Assembly (NCBI GenBank): GCA_037074705.1
Contig: CM073590.1
Span: forward strand, 90,202,947 to 90,266,946
Origin: Zhengitettix transpicula
Taxonomy: Eukaryota; Arthropoda; Insecta; Orthoptera; Tetrigidae
Length of the DNA stretch: 64,000 bases
Direction of reading: 5' to 3'
Part shown: piece after piece, positions 11,186-22,621 of the stretch
Layout: each line of letters begins with the position of its first letter
How positions within the stretch are numbered: the first letter of the stretch is position 1
Program-made: the position numbers and the translations under genes
The notes under the pieces: model-generated
The model's database searches: none
Told to the model about the DNA's origin: nothing
Seen by the model: only the letters and a program-made list of their open reading frames with translations

Positions 11186-12890
11186 GGAATGAATTGTTGG
11201 TTTCCTACCAATCAGCAGACGTAATACACAAACGCTAGTGATGACAGTAAAGTCAGCTGACCGACCACACAAAATTCATTCCTGGAATTCTAATGGAGTT
11301 ATTAGGGAATTTTATCATTAGTAATCAATATAAAATAATTAATTCACAACAAATAATAACAAAGAACGTAACTCCAAAAAAAAACGAGAAACTTTAAGTT
11401 AAAAATTCAAAATCTACGAGTCTATGTATTACGGCTTTGTTCCCTATTACACGCAAAAGAAACACACGTTTTATAAGGGTATGGACCTAGAAAAATCGAG
11501 TGGAAGCTAGCATATGAATAAGAAAGTGAAAATACTTGAAAGATTTGCTTACATTTCCGTGCTTTTGTTATATGGTTCCTTAGAAATGCTATATAATGTA
11601 GTAATTAGTAATTAATCCATTATTATAATTATAAAGTTGGATTGTAGAGGACTTATTATTGGATATAAAGCATACGCCGCAACACATACGCGGCGACACA
11701 AAGAAACATTGTTGAGATGGTACGCCCTCAAAAATCTACGAGACGAGGAAGTTCAGTTGGACGGCGGACACAGTTGCGGGCAGATATCCATTCAGAAAAT
11801 TTTATATTATAAAAAGTCTGCGGATCCCAAATTATGAGTAGGGCTATCTAGGAAGTCCAACGGCAAGATATAATAGTTTAAATAAAACGCAAGTAAACAG
11901 TTTGACAGAGAGACTTATGAAATCGCAGTTTGGAAGCAGAAGTTTTGCTTCACAAACTGAACTAATTTTTCGCATCGAGAGACTTCAAGGAGACCTACGT
12001 CCGGAAACTAGCTGATGAGATGATCGAGGTTCCAGAATAGCAGAGATCCAGAGCAACTACCGTGTGTTCGAATCCGAATGAGTAGAATCAGTGATATCCC
12101 CAAATCGTGTGCACAGAAAAACCAAAAACGAGACCTGGGCGGCCGTAAGTAGTAAACTCTAAAATTGATTGTAAACCATTTTTTAAAAGATATGTCAGAT
12201 CGTTCTTTAATTATTTCGTTTCTTTAATTATTCACTTCGTTAATTGTTTACTTCTTAAATTGTTTAGTTCTTTAATTTAAATTCAATCTTTAATCTTATT
12301 TTCGTCCGCAACAAAATTCGTCGAGGTTCAGACGAATTAACTTCAATAAATGTAACTAAATGTAATTATGATGATTGTATAAAATTCACCCATTTATCAA
12401 ACCCAGATAAAGACCCTGAGATCCCAAATAATTATATTGTATTTAAAACCTTAATAAATGTTGTGTTAATTGTTTCACATAAATCTTTTTATTTTTACAC
12501 AACCATTTGTAGTTTTATATTATTTTATTTATTATTACAATATATTTCATATAAGTCATTGGTCAATGATCAATAATTATTATGTCATATTATTGAACCT
12601 GTAGAGAAGAGCAGAATTTTAAAAGCCATACAAAAGTATGATTAACAAATTATCACATTTTCGAATGTTACCACAATTTTGTGAGCAAATCATAAATTAA
12701 AACAAATTTCGTCGTTGTCTTATGTGTTTTGCAATAATACATATCTTTTGAAGAGATCCATTAGTTGTCTGGGGAAATAGGACAAGACCAATTGATATTT
12801 ATTGAAAATATGAGTATAGTAAGATATACATAAATATATAGATACTTAGAACTATACATAAATATTAATATGAAGAAATACAAAATACTG
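11186..12890. other. AT-rich spacer with a moderately complex core at 11,640-12,160
   Basis: The core contains an open frame (11,637-11,837, no ATG) and a purine-rich stretch with several CG dinucleotides, ending in cctgggcggccgtaag. I recognise no domain. It could be the body of an old element. The rest is AT-rich and featureless. Confidence 0.3.
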
Positions 12891-12892
12891 TA

Positions 12893-13570
12893 TTGAGTAA
12901 AAGTGAAGTGAGGCAATCCCACAGGTTGGTTGAGTTTTTCCAGCCAACGTCCACTTCCTCCTCATCTCACACTCCCTTCGCGATTTCTGAAAAAGTCCAC
13001 AATAATGATGGTCTACATGTGTCACACAACTGCGATGCTAGACTGCACCGCCCTCGCACTTCAAACGGCGAGGTTCGTTTGAATTCCTTTCCAAATCAGC
13101 ATTTGCCCCAGATGGTAACGGAAAGTTCACCGCCGCTCAGAAAAGTAAAGTACAATATATTGCTGCCACAAAGCAGCGGTGCCAACAGTACCGACATCAC
13201 AGGATAAACCAGCTGCTTTCCAAATCAGCGTAGGCCTCCAGTTAAACACCAACATCCCACAACAAAAAAGCTGTTCTCCCAATCCTCAAATATGGTGACG
13301 CCAATTTTTAACTCTTAAACTAATCTGAGCCCGATGGAAGATTACAATTTCAATCACATCTCAATTTTAGGAGGTCAACTATAACGAATCTGATCTCCTC
13401 GAAAACCACCAGATGACTGATTTTCGAGTTCCTCTCCATATAATCGTCCCAACTAGCTGTCCCAACTCCCAATAAAGTTCTTAGATGTTGCAAGGAAGGA
13501 TTACGTGGACCAATAAAATGCAACGCCCTGAGTGTAAACAAATTAACTCCCGGAGCTACTTCAATAATCG
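12893..13570. other. 680-bp higher-complexity island, unassigned
   Basis: Balanced composition with unrecognised frames on both strands (12,893-13,207 plus; 13,350-13,541 minus, ATG-started). An internal near-repeat tttccaaatcagc occurs at about 13,088 and 13,217. No catalytic or domain motif is visible. It could be a degenerate element, an untranslated exon or a regulatory block. Confidence 0.25.
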
Positions 13571-14830
13571 GACACTAGGTAATCAAACTGTTCATTATCA
13601 AGGCATGTCAAACAATAATAAAGGTCTATACACATCTAACAATTAACTTTGGGAATTGTAAACAATTGCCATAAAGAAACAAATAATGAACAACATTTAT
13701 ACTTAAGATAACGTGTGCATTACAAGTATATTAAATTTGTTTTACATATTAGCAAATTATCTAGCCATTAATACAGTGAAGTTGTCGTGAGTAACAAACT
13801 GCAGCATTCTGAAGAGTATCTTCGACTCAGGAAACGGGAGTTTGTTCTTGATAATTGTCCATGACATGATCACATTCTGCACTATGTTCATAGTTTGCAT
13901 AATATTTTTACGTGCATTTGTTATATTAATCGTAAAAGTATTTCATATCAGTTACCGGATTCAGAGCAAAAATATTATACTGAAAGATGCATTTTATTCA
14001 GTGCAGGAGTTTCTAGATCGTTCCCCTAGAAATTATTTTTTTAAAAAAGAAACTGCAAAAGTGTTCAATGTGTTGCTAATAATAACTACTTATTTCATAA
14101 CTTGCTTATTCTCTGTTGGTCTTTTCTGCTCATTTGTTTGTTAGTTGCATGTACGGCCTGGAGTTTCTATGGAAGGTCAGATTCCTCGTCGCTGTTTCGA
14201 GAAATGACTTGTCCGTCGTTTGTTTCCTTCTCGTATGCGTGTTTCAAGTTATGTGTTTATTTTTGTGTTATGTGAATTCTATATTTTATTATAGTTAATT
14301 ATCGAATAATTAATTATTTACTGGCACGTATTTTTATTAGAACTGTAAATATTATATTATATCCTTAGTATAGTTAAATAATTATTATTTTTGGTATTAT
14401 GAATATATTTTTACTTATGTTGAACGACGAAATTTGTGTTCCCGAATTTTAGTATTTTTATGTTAACTTCTAATTATTTATAATTGTAGCATCCAATTAT
14501 TATTTTGTAATTTTATGTATTGACGTATCCTATTTTCTCATACGATGAATGAAATAAAATAAATAAAATAAAATCGAGTCAATTAACGTAAATTTGTATC
14601 GTCCAAATTCTTGGAATTAAGTTATAAGTTTTTATTTTTGCTAAAATATAAACTATGAGCCTGAGTGAGAACAATCGTTCACGCTTATGATTAATTTTTT
14701 ATGAATACTTAGTTACTCGATTATTCTACATCACATAATGTAAACACATTTTGGTAAAAATTGTATACACGCAATAATTTTGTTACATTATTGTATTTCC
14801 GGCATCTGAGAGATTTTTTATCCTGTTCAG
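13571..14830. other. AT-rich spacer
   Basis: Frames at 13,842-14,144 and 14,116-14,298 are rich in F, I, V and C and are typical of AT-rich chance frames. A short (AAAT)n tract lies at 14,551-14,573 and might be the A-rich tail of an unseen retroelement. Nothing else is recognised. Confidence 0.45.
14551..14573 (+). repeat. (AAAT)n microsatellite
   Basis: About five units of aaat with a single change. Tails of this kind often mark the 3' end of non-LTR elements, but no element body is visible upstream. Confidence 0.7.
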
Positions 14831-14834
14831 AAAC

Positions 14835-15340
14835 TGTGCTGCCTTATTGAGGGAAGGCGGCCACGGCAGCTGTTTTCTATTCTAGTGACGAGTTCGAGAT
14901 TTGCTGCGTACCGCTCTATTTGCGTCTAAATTCGTTGGCGATCAGGCTACTATCTCCCGTTTGCTATCGAAAGCGGCGGGCCGTACAGAAACGGAGTGCT
15001 TCCGCATTTGTGAAAGCGAGAAAAGGAAGAGAAGCATGCCCGTCCTTTTTTCTTTGCGATAGTCTTTGAGAGGCATCCGAGGCCGTCGTCTGAAATATTC
15101 ATGGCGGCCCAGCTGCTAGTTCATTTAGGGAAGGCAAGCCATTCGCCGGAATACAAATGCTCAGTTTCGTGAGGTTTATTATTGCGAAACAGCCTACGCG
15201 GGAGCGAAGCTAAGCTGGATGGTTGTTTTCAGCTTGCCTACGGTTCGCAATGTTTAATTGTGTTAATGCATTAGCCTGCAAACAGAAATCCTTGGCGTCC
15301 GGGAAAGAGCTGACCTAAAGAAAGAGGTTGCTACTCAAAT
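14835..15340. promoter_or_regulatory. GC- and CpG-enriched 500-bp island, candidate regulatory element
   Basis: This is one of the strongest composition shifts in the window: several CpG-containing stretches (gcggcgggccgtac, ctacgcgggagcg), no frame of 60 codons or more, and no similarity to the repeats here. It contains ATGGCGGC at 15,101-15,108, a YY1/PHO-type core, next to an E-box CAGCTG at 15,110-15,115. A TTTAATTGTG homeodomain-type core lies near 15,254. A CpG-rich segment without coding potential and without repeat copies suggests a promoter, enhancer or conserved non-coding element. That is inference only. Confidence 0.35.
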
Positions 15341-17335
15341 CAGTGTTTTTTTTTTCTGAAGGATCCCGCTTCACTCCTTAGACATAATTTTGCATGTAAA
15401 TAAATATCAATACATTGTTGAGTTACTTAATAATCTTCACAATAGAACCGTACATTCTTTATACATTTCACCACTCTCCACCAGTCTTTCAAATAAATTA
15501 TATTTTTTAAACGCATTTCGACCATAGAACAGGTTTCCAATGTTTGTGATACAATTAAACTTTTAATTAAGTATCATTAAGGTCGAAGTATTTATTTAAA
15601 TGGCTAACAACATCCGTTATACTCGTTATATAACCGTTTGATAATTATATTGTTTATCATTCACATTAGTTTTTTTGAGCAGTTTTGAATTTTCTTCTAC
15701 TCTTCCAATTTATTTATTATATTACACCAATTATTTGAATTCTATATTCTGCTCGCCGAGTTTTCCTACTCTTCTTATCATATACTAGATCTTAATCAAA
15801 ATCATTAACTATATTTTTATCGATTAAAATATACAGAAATTTTTGTGAGACATTGTTTCTTTGTTGCACAACAACTGATTTTAAAATACTACATGAAAGA
15901 ATAATAGAGTCAATCTAGAAGTTAAATGTGCTGTCGTAGCTTAAGTTAAATATAAATTAATGGAAGAATGATAGAAATATTTATACTGTCCGTGCAATAT
16001 AAATAAAATTATTATTTTGCTTCAATTGTGAAGAGCGTTTTCCAAAAATGGTCCCGTCACCAGTTTCACAATTATATACTGTGAAGTGTAAATGAAATCA
16101 TTAATAAGCGAAGGTTTATTAAATGCCACACACATTTTTATAGTTTCTATTATTCCACAAATTAATATTTAGATGTATATTTTATATATGATATTCTTAT
16201 CCCGCTGATTATAAGGGTTTCTTAAGCCAAAACGTTTATAAATCACTAAATATATCGTTTGTAAAAGTTTTATTTCCTGTATATCAAGGTTGATTCTACG
16301 GTCACGGAACAAACTGTTTTTTAGTGGTGTTGGCCTAAAGCTTATCGAAACATACCTTTTTTGTGTCGGAAGTGACGCGTTGTGACACGAACACAAAACA
16401 TATGACAGGAAAAGAAGAAAGTTGTTTATTTATATCATCGCAAAGTGCTTTTTTTGACCAATGTTTACAATAAATGCTCAAAAATGCTACCACCAACATA
16501 AATATATGCTTGGTAGCTTCAAATGAGTGATTGGCGAACAAGTCGAAAAATGCCAGACATTTCGCGCACGATTGCAGTAGCAAACGATACTCAAGCAACG
16601 AGGTCCTCAATTGCTTCAACTGGAATCTCGTAACTGATGGTTTTCAAATGGCCCGATAATTAGTAATAGATCTCCGATAAATCTGCCTAATTTGTTTTAC
16701 TGTTTGTGGTCGCAATTTTGAGCATTTATGGTAAAAATTGCAGGAAAGACGCACTTTGAAATGATTTAAACAATTAATGTTTTTTCCTTTCATGTCTAAT
16801 TTTTTGAGTTTGTTCCTCAAACCGTCAATTCCAAATTAGAAAAAATGTATATTTTAGTAAGCTGTACCACTACTCAACGTTTATCCCATGTCACCACACT
16901 GCATACATATAATGATTGATAACGGATTCTGAAACAATACTACAGTACATAATTACTTATAAAACAAATATATTGAGATAGTAGAATTAGTAACGTAACG
17001 TGAAAACATAAAAGTGAACTTTTTGCAGCAGTTAAGGACATAGGTCCCTAAAAATCTTGAAAATGTTGAGTAATGTTTTCAAAGCAGCCAAAAACTTATT
17101 TTTTAGAAGCCTTTTAGGAGCTTTAATAAATACGAGTTTCAATTTATCATCATTCAGGCTTAAACAAAATCTATATACGAAGATACGAAACATTCTTCAT
17201 ACAAGGAATGTCGAACTTTTAAAATGAATTTCTTCCTGCCAAATTCTCGTCAACTCATCGAAGTTATTCAGCTCAGTTTCCGTCTGTTAGCATCAGGACA
17301 AATCGTATCTGTAACCATTTCTAAATAAAAGAAAG
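15341..17335. other. AT-rich spacer; unresolved minus-strand frames at 16,169-16,619
   Basis: Most of this is featureless. At 16,335-16,619 a 94-codon minus-strand frame starts with ATG and is rich in L, F, A and C. An overlapping frame at 16,169-16,396 continues nearby. I could not match either to a receptor, transposase or RT. They could be an old coding relic of unknown origin or chance. Confidence 0.3.
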
Positions 17336-17830
17336 CTCCGCTTTTCGGAGGATATTATTGATTTTCCTTAATGAAGCCAATCACCCCACGGGAGATCAGA
17401 CGAAGGCCGTAGTCACGTGTTGTGTTGAGCATTGTGTTTGAAAAGAAAAGAAAGCAATACTCAACAAAATTCAATTACTACAGACGTCTGAAATTGGAAG
17501 CGACATTAGTCATCTGCTCACGGGAATAAGGGCTGCGAGGGGGTGAGAGAGAGAGAGAGAGATCCCTTGGAGAAACTCATGCTTTGGAGAGATGGAATTA
17601 TTATTGTTATTTGCGCTTGTGTTCCTCCGGTTTCCTAAGCCAAACAGCCCTTCTGATAAAAGCTGAAATCTCGTGTTTCTCGGATGTGCCGGCATCCCTC
17701 TTACACAGGGCTTTCACAATAATATTTATTTTGTCTCGGATAATATTTTCAGTCGCGGCCTTCCTTTCCTTGCTGATCTACACGTTCCTCTTGAGAGACA
17801 TCTAAGCGTTTTTTGCTTTCGCAAGACAAA
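17336..17830. promoter_or_regulatory. Higher-complexity island with a (GA)n tract, candidate regulatory element
   Basis: Balanced composition between AT-rich flanks. It contains a perfect GA tract at 17,545-17,562 (GAGA-factor-type site in insects), cacgtg near 17,417 and attattgttatttgc near 17,600 (Sox-type ATTGTT core). Overlapping frames on both strands (17,510-17,695 minus; 17,584-17,924 plus) are unrecognised. The motif mix suggests regulatory DNA but motifs this short occur by chance. Confidence 0.3.
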
Positions 17831-19385
17831 TTCCTCACGTAATGGATTTACTTTTCAATGCATTTTTCCATTAAACATAAAAAACATAATCGGTCTAACC
17901 AAACTAATACTTATATATTCTTAATTAATCTCAAATGAACAATTCATTTATTACAGGAATAATAAAGCGAGAGTTCAAAAATACATCAATTTAAGGAGGT
18001 TATGATTGGTTATTTTTTTATCATATGACAAATCTGCGTTTAGGTCCATTACACTTAATGAATGCGTATGCATCTTATCCCATTTTTATAAAAACATATA
18101 AGTAATTGATAAATTAATGTCAGATATTAACTTTGCATTTGATTCCTGAATATGCTACACATTACTTGCCGCACAGTAACAGGTATAAAAGCTTAGCAGT
18201 CAAATTAATTCATATGGTTACAAATTGTCTGAATTTTTTTATATATTTTTTATTTTCAGATAATTAACTATTTACAATCTTCTGAGAAGCAATAAGTAAA
18301 TATTATATTTGTCTGAATTGAAATGCACGACTCTGAACGAAACTATATAATTAAAAATTGAGGGCCCGAATGTATGTAAGGATTTATATATGGTGAAATT
18401 CTATTACTGATTAAGTTTCGTTAATGACGAATTGTGCACGAAGATTAGTAATGTAATGGATTAATCTATTTTTGTGGCCCAAAAATTTGTAATGAATTAT
18501 TTAACATAACAATTATATATGTCTGTGGTCCCACGTTTGGGTGCCAAAATTTACGTAATGATCACGACTATACACAAAAAAGTTACATTATTTATTTTCT
18601 CAACTAAGGTTATAGCAATTACTTAATTCTTTATATAGCCTCTGGTGAAAACAAACTAAATTTTACACTGTATGAAACCAAAACAGACAAATAATTTAAC
18701 TGGCAGTTTTTAATTTCATTTCACCGTTCAACAACAAAATATTCAATTAGTGGTCTTTTGTCACACGTGCGTATATCTAGATATTTCCACGACATCTGTT
18801 TAATTAAATATAATAACCATTCTTGTATCAATAGAATTAATTACGGTACACATAATAACCAGGCCGCCTCGGGCAAATACGTATTATTTCCAATATGCCA
18901 TCTCTAAGCCGACAACCTTGATTCTACAGCAGACTACATAATCTCCTTGACAATAATGGCTTGCCGCGGAACACCATATCCTCCAAAGAGATGACAAATA
19001 TAGTATAAATCATGGAACTTATGTGAATTTTAATCATTGCAATATAATCGTTTTATAATAATTCTAATTGTCTGGAATTTTTATTTATACTGGATATGTT
19101 TTACTGCCTATCTTATGGTCATTTGCTATGTGTGATACTTTCAATTCGTTAATTAACGTAAGAAATTGCAAATTAAGTAATCAGAATTTTTCAAAATTTA
19201 AATAACACCCAAGTATGAACTTGTTATGTATTGTCTACTTGGGCCGTATTTTAAAATATTTTTCTAACCACCCTATACACACAAAAAACCATGAAATACT
19301 TCGCTCATAGGGCAATATTGTTATCGAACCCCAAATTACACAAAAATAATCAGAATAGTTAAAACTATTTTAATTCTTGATGGTT
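17831..19385. other. AT-rich spacer containing a possible LTR edge
   Basis: Apart from the primer-binding-site-like patch listed separately and a slightly more complex segment at 18,860-19,000 (aggccgcctcgggc...cttgccgcggaacacc), this is featureless AT-rich DNA. Confidence 0.4.
18528..18546 (-). mobile_element. LTR-retrotransposon primer-binding-site-like patch
   Basis: On the minus strand this reads TGGCACCCAAACGTGGGAC, resembling the TGGCgCCCaacgtgGG primer-binding sites just inside the 5' LTR of many insect Gypsy-type elements. If so, the LTR remnant would lie to the right (about 18,547-18,980) in reverse orientation, and the internal region to the left has decayed beyond recognition. No gag or pol motif is visible, and I could not confirm LTR ends. 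Confidence 0.3.
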
Positions 19386-19389
19386 ATCC

Positions 19390-19860
19390 TTTGAACTTCA
19401 TCAATAAACATATCTGCATAAGAAATACTATACTTAATCATGATAATAGTAAAAAGAATTTGGTTAGGGAAAAACAGGTTGTGGTATTACCTTATTATGG
19501 GTTAAGAAGTGAAAAAATTCTAACAAATTTTGACGTTTTAGTCAAATTCAGAATAAACAATAATCTTTACATTCATTAAAAAATGTAAAGAAAAATTTAA
19601 CAAACATTCTCAACACAGTGTAGTTTATAAAATTAATTCTAGCGAACCTAATTGCGGAGAAACCTATATTGGTCAGACCAAAAGTGCATTAGGAAATAGA
19701 CTAAAAGGACATAAGAACAATTACAATACCGCGAAGCACAATGTAGTAACGAACCATATATTAGAGAAAAATCACGATTTTAATTGGGATAATGTGGATG
19801 TTGAACCAAATTTATACAAACCGAACCTATAAAAAGTACCAAAAACACACTCAATTCGCA
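19390..19860 (+). pseudogene. Penelope-like element GIY-YIG endonuclease relic
   Basis: Two adjacent frames give the C-terminal part of a Penelope-like retroelement protein. The first (19,391-19,579) has EKQVVVLPYYGLRSEKI, matching the conserved LPY region between RT and endonuclease. After a frame break, the second gives VVYKINSSEPNCGETYIGQT at about 19,619-19,678: the GIY-type VVYKI and the YIG of the nuclease. Then come R (in LGNRLKGHK) and the spaced H residues typical of the domain. GIY-YIG cuts DNA to prime insertion. The RT domain upstream is absent or unreadable. The frame break and a stop after YKPNL make this a pseudogene. A hammerhead-like motif lies 450 bases downstream, as known for this class. 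Confidence 0.75.
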
Positions 19861-20300
19861 CAACGACGCAATTAAATTGAGCAATGTTTACAATTCCTAA
19901 CTTTTCTAAATTATTTATTCTGTTTTGTTAATATAAACTGTCCCAGTAAGTTGCTTTTCTGTAAATCTGTGTTACTATTTATTTACTCGTAACTTATTTA
20001 TCAGCGTTACTGAGGTTGACGATCACGGGGTCAAACCCCCAAGGTATTACCAAATCTCCAGATGTCAGGTCAAACACTCAAAGCTACTGCATCCAGTCTC
20101 GCTGGGATCTTGTTAGCGTTAAGTGAATTGTCCGGGACCCTCTTTCAAAACTGTGTGAATTTAATTACTTGTTAATCGTTTTGTTGAGCTAGTTTATTAT
20201 AATAATTTGGTAAGGTGTTTGTGTTTACTTGTTTGCATTTGTTTACTTTGCACAATTACACTATAAATTTAATCATACGTAAATACCTCCTCTTTAGAAA
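19861..20300 (+). other. Probable 3' non-coding part of the Penelope-like element
   Basis: This lies between the endonuclease relic and the hammerhead-like motif. It contains a GC-richer block at 20,005-20,130 with no coding potential. Position suggests it is the untranslated tail of the element, but nothing in it proves this. Confidence 0.4.
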
Positions 20301-20301
20301 A

Positions 20302-20371
20302 ATACCTGAAGAAGAACAAAAATGTATTGAAACGTCCTTACAATATAAATAAAAATAAAACGTCCCTGTAT
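20302..20371 (+). ncRNA. Hammerhead-ribozyme-like motif of a Penelope-like element
   Basis: CTGAAGA (20,306-20,312), a 16-base spacer and GAAAC (20,329-20,333) give the full conserved hammerhead core. Stem II can form from AGAAC and GTATT (A-T, G-T, one A-A mismatch, A-T, C-G). For stem III, ACGT at 20,332-20,335 can pair with ACGT at 20,360-20,363, which is followed by C as the cleavage-site base. For stem I, ATAC (20,302-20,305) can pair with GTAT (20,368-20,371) after a three-base bulge. Alternatively the palindromic ACGT allows the minimal stem III reported for Penelope hammerheads. Position downstream of a GIY-YIG relic is the strongest support; the stems are weak, so activity is doubtful. 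Confidence 0.5.
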
Positions 20372-20548
20372 AAGGTCATCAATTGTTTTATTATTTGAGA
20401 AAGAGACGTTAAATTTAAACTTTTAATAAATAAATATTCTTATTGTAAATAATTGAAAATTACGTAAAGACATTATATCCATGATAAATATATATATATA
20501 CGTATATAGAAATATATTGAAGATCAATTTTGAAAAGGGTAATATATA

Positions 20549-21620
20549 TACGAGGGTGGTCTGAAAAGTTTCAGGCCTAACAAAGATACATTTTTTAAAT
20601 TTTTGTACATAGTCTCCTTGTAGTCTCCCAGCGATGCTCACATACTTAAACCCGTCCTTTCTCTGCAAATTAACTGTTTATAAAGGTGATGGCCCCCTCA
20701 TTTCACGAGCGCAACTTTTAGTTTAGGTAACAAAAAAAGGCGCTTCAAGCTGTATCTGGTGAGTAACGAGGATGATGAACCCTAATTCATTGATTTTTGC
20801 CATGGCCACCACTGACGTGAGAGAAAGCGCATTGTCTTTGTGAAACAAATATTTTTTCTGCAAATGTGGCCGTCTTTCCGCAATTTCTACCTTCATCTTG
20901 TCAAATAATGATGCTTGGTATGCTCCCTTAATGGATTTTCATTTTTGAAGTCAATATATGAAGATAACTCGATAACTATAGCAAAAAAAATAGCCATCAA
21001 TTTCGTAGACAATTTTTTGCTTTTTTTGGATGCCATTCTCACTTCACACTCCACTGTTTGGACAGCATTTTCATTTTCTGGGGTGTCATGGTGTATCCAT
21101 CTACAGTAATTAATCGGCGTCAAAACCGTGATTTCTTGCACCTAAACTGTGCCGACAGAGTGTTGTTCATCCGAACTCGTTTCTGGATTAACGCGAGGAA
21201 AACGGCTCACAACGCGCGGACAGTTTTCTCATGTCTAAACTTGAATCAGCAAGTGACTAACACGTTATTTGGAGATATTCATAGCCTCTGCTACCTCTTT
21301 CACTTTAATGTGACGGTTATCTAACACCATTTCGTGATCTTGAGCGACGATACCGTCGGTACCTGCAGTGTTTTGACTTTCCGAGCGTTCATTGTCTCCC
21401 AAGATGGTGCGGTCCCGTTTAAATTCAGCTGCCTAAAATTTCACGATGGTAATGATGGTGCAGAGTTCGCGTCCACAGATTTCCGTTGACGTATTGCCTT
21501 TTAAAAACAATTTTTTTTTTCATTTTCATCAAAACACTGATATAGACTGACTAACAAGAACGGCTGAAAATTTAGTGAGTATGATAATGTTCTGACCTTA
21601 AAAAGAAATCGGTGGATATA
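20549..21620 (-). mobile_element. Mariner-like element 1 (degenerate)
   Basis: The left boundary is tacgagggtggtctgaaaagttt (20,549-20,571), a mariner-type terminal inverted repeat abutting a TA-rich target (atatata). The transposase relic runs on the minus strand towards this end. The expected matching repeat on the right, near 21,600, is decayed, and only TA-rich sequence marks the boundary. The size of about 1.07 kb is slightly below the usual 1.3 kb. Confidence 0.75.
20583..21529 (-). pseudogene. Mariner transposase pseudogene 1
   Basis: Reading down from an ATG near 21,529, the product shows in order: AAEFKRDRTILGDNERS (first helix-turn-helix region), NRHIKVKEVAEAMNIS (second helix-turn-helix), CRWIHHDTPENENAVQT (the region after catalytic Asp 1, whose own residue is lost), and LFHKDNALSLTSVVAMAK with catalytic Asp 2 still present at 20,831-20,845. 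The family's PYSPDLAP block is replaced by HQIQLEAP, removing Asp 3. Near the end LQGDYVQKF matches the typical GDYVEK tail. Several stops and frameshifts are present. The enzyme would cut and paste the element at TA sites; this copy cannot. Confidence 0.85.
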
Positions 21621-21721
21621 TATATGAAAATATAGATTAACTAACAATGTAATGAAACAAAATACGCTGTCACTTCACTTTAATTTTTTAGATCTGTTTG
21701 ATTAACAAAGTTCTATCTCTT

Positions 21722-22480
21722 CGGTTCCCTGCAATCAATTTTACTACCCTAACATATATTCTATAGGGAGTTCAGAAAGAGTATAAATTTCCTTTTCGTT
21801 AGAGGACTTTCTCCAAACACTCTTGTAAGGAAATTATTCCAGTTATTTATAGCTCTATTTAAAAATGAAAAACCCCTTTCACGCCATCTAAAGAGCGTAG
21901 GACAATTACCAATCGCCCGACCTGCCTGATGCATTCTAAGGTTTGTCCTGCATCACTTTTATCTGAATACCGGGTAAGATACTTAAACTACAGACTTGGG
22001 ACACTAAACCCTTGGCTACCTTGCTCTACCCTTCTGCATCCCCCTTTCAAATCGCATCGCATACTACTAAAGAGAAGTTGCCACCAAGTGGATTACGCCC
22101 CATGCAGCCTGTTACCCTCAAAAAGAAATTACATCTGTTTTTTGCTGCCTGGCATTTAATTCTAACAGGTAGTGTCCTCTCATGCCGGGGGCGCTTCCTT
22201 CATGCTATCTTGAACTGCCTTTCAAACTTTCTGATCTGCAAAGGTTTTAAAGAAAACGTGCAGTCTAGTTCTTTAGCTTCATGTCTGTAGTGTATTCCAC
22301 CTTAGCAGATTTACTTTTTCGCTCCCATATCAAGGTCCTATTTGTATGAGAGAAATAGCTACCCTTTTGTGCAACCTTTCTAAGGGTTCTATCTGATTCT
22401 TCCTATACGGATCCCAGCATGCTGCACCATATTTTATTCGTGGGCATACTAATGAATATATAGTTGTATCCATTTTGATA
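21722..22480 (-). pseudogene. Non-LTR retrotransposon RT C-terminal relic, split by repeat copy D
   Basis: On the minus strand, reading down from 22,480: IKYGAACWDPYRKNQIEPLERL, here broken as IKYGAACWDPYR and NQIEPLERL, matches the conserved leucine-rich YG..VWDPY...LE..Q block at the end of R1/CR1-type reverse transcriptases. LLRWNTLQT follows. After the inserted repeat, ERGFSFLNRAINNWNNF (about 21,836-21,886) matches the classic terminal motif F..R....WN.LP. The inserted copy occupies 21,893-22,130. Multiple stops are present. The first block is also duplicated in tandem at 22,417-22,617. Confidence 0.62.
21893..22130 (+). repeat. Unnamed GC-rich repeat, copy D (3' module)
   Basis: It contains the family landmarks cccgacctgcctgatgca, tttgtcctgcatcactttta, taccgggtaagatacttaaac and cttggctaccttgctctacc, and ends after gttgccaccaagtggattac. 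The 5' half of the family is missing. It sits inside a minus-strand RT relic, so it is younger than that insertion. Orientation is the same as in the other copies. Confidence 0.85.
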
Positions 22481-22617
22481 CAAATTCAATGTTATATGTA
22501 TATCTTTAGAAAGGACACCGGCATGCTGCACCATATTTTATTCGTGGGCGTACTAATTAATATATAGTTCTATCCGTTTTGATAAAAATTCAATGTTATA
22601 TGTATATCTTTAGAAAT
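22417..22617 (+). repeat. Two-copy tandem duplication, period 104 bp
   Basis: gcatgctgcaccatattttattcgtggg starts at 22,417 and again at 22,521. Both copies continue to caatgttatatgtatatctttagaaa. The copies differ at only a handful of bases, so this duplication is recent compared with the RT relic it contains. Confidence 0.85.
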
Positions 22618-22621
22618 GATT

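Noticed and set aside
13842..14298. Hydrophobic frames as chemoreceptor fragments
   Set aside because: No conserved C-terminal TY.....QF-type signature or intron context; explained by T-rich DNA.
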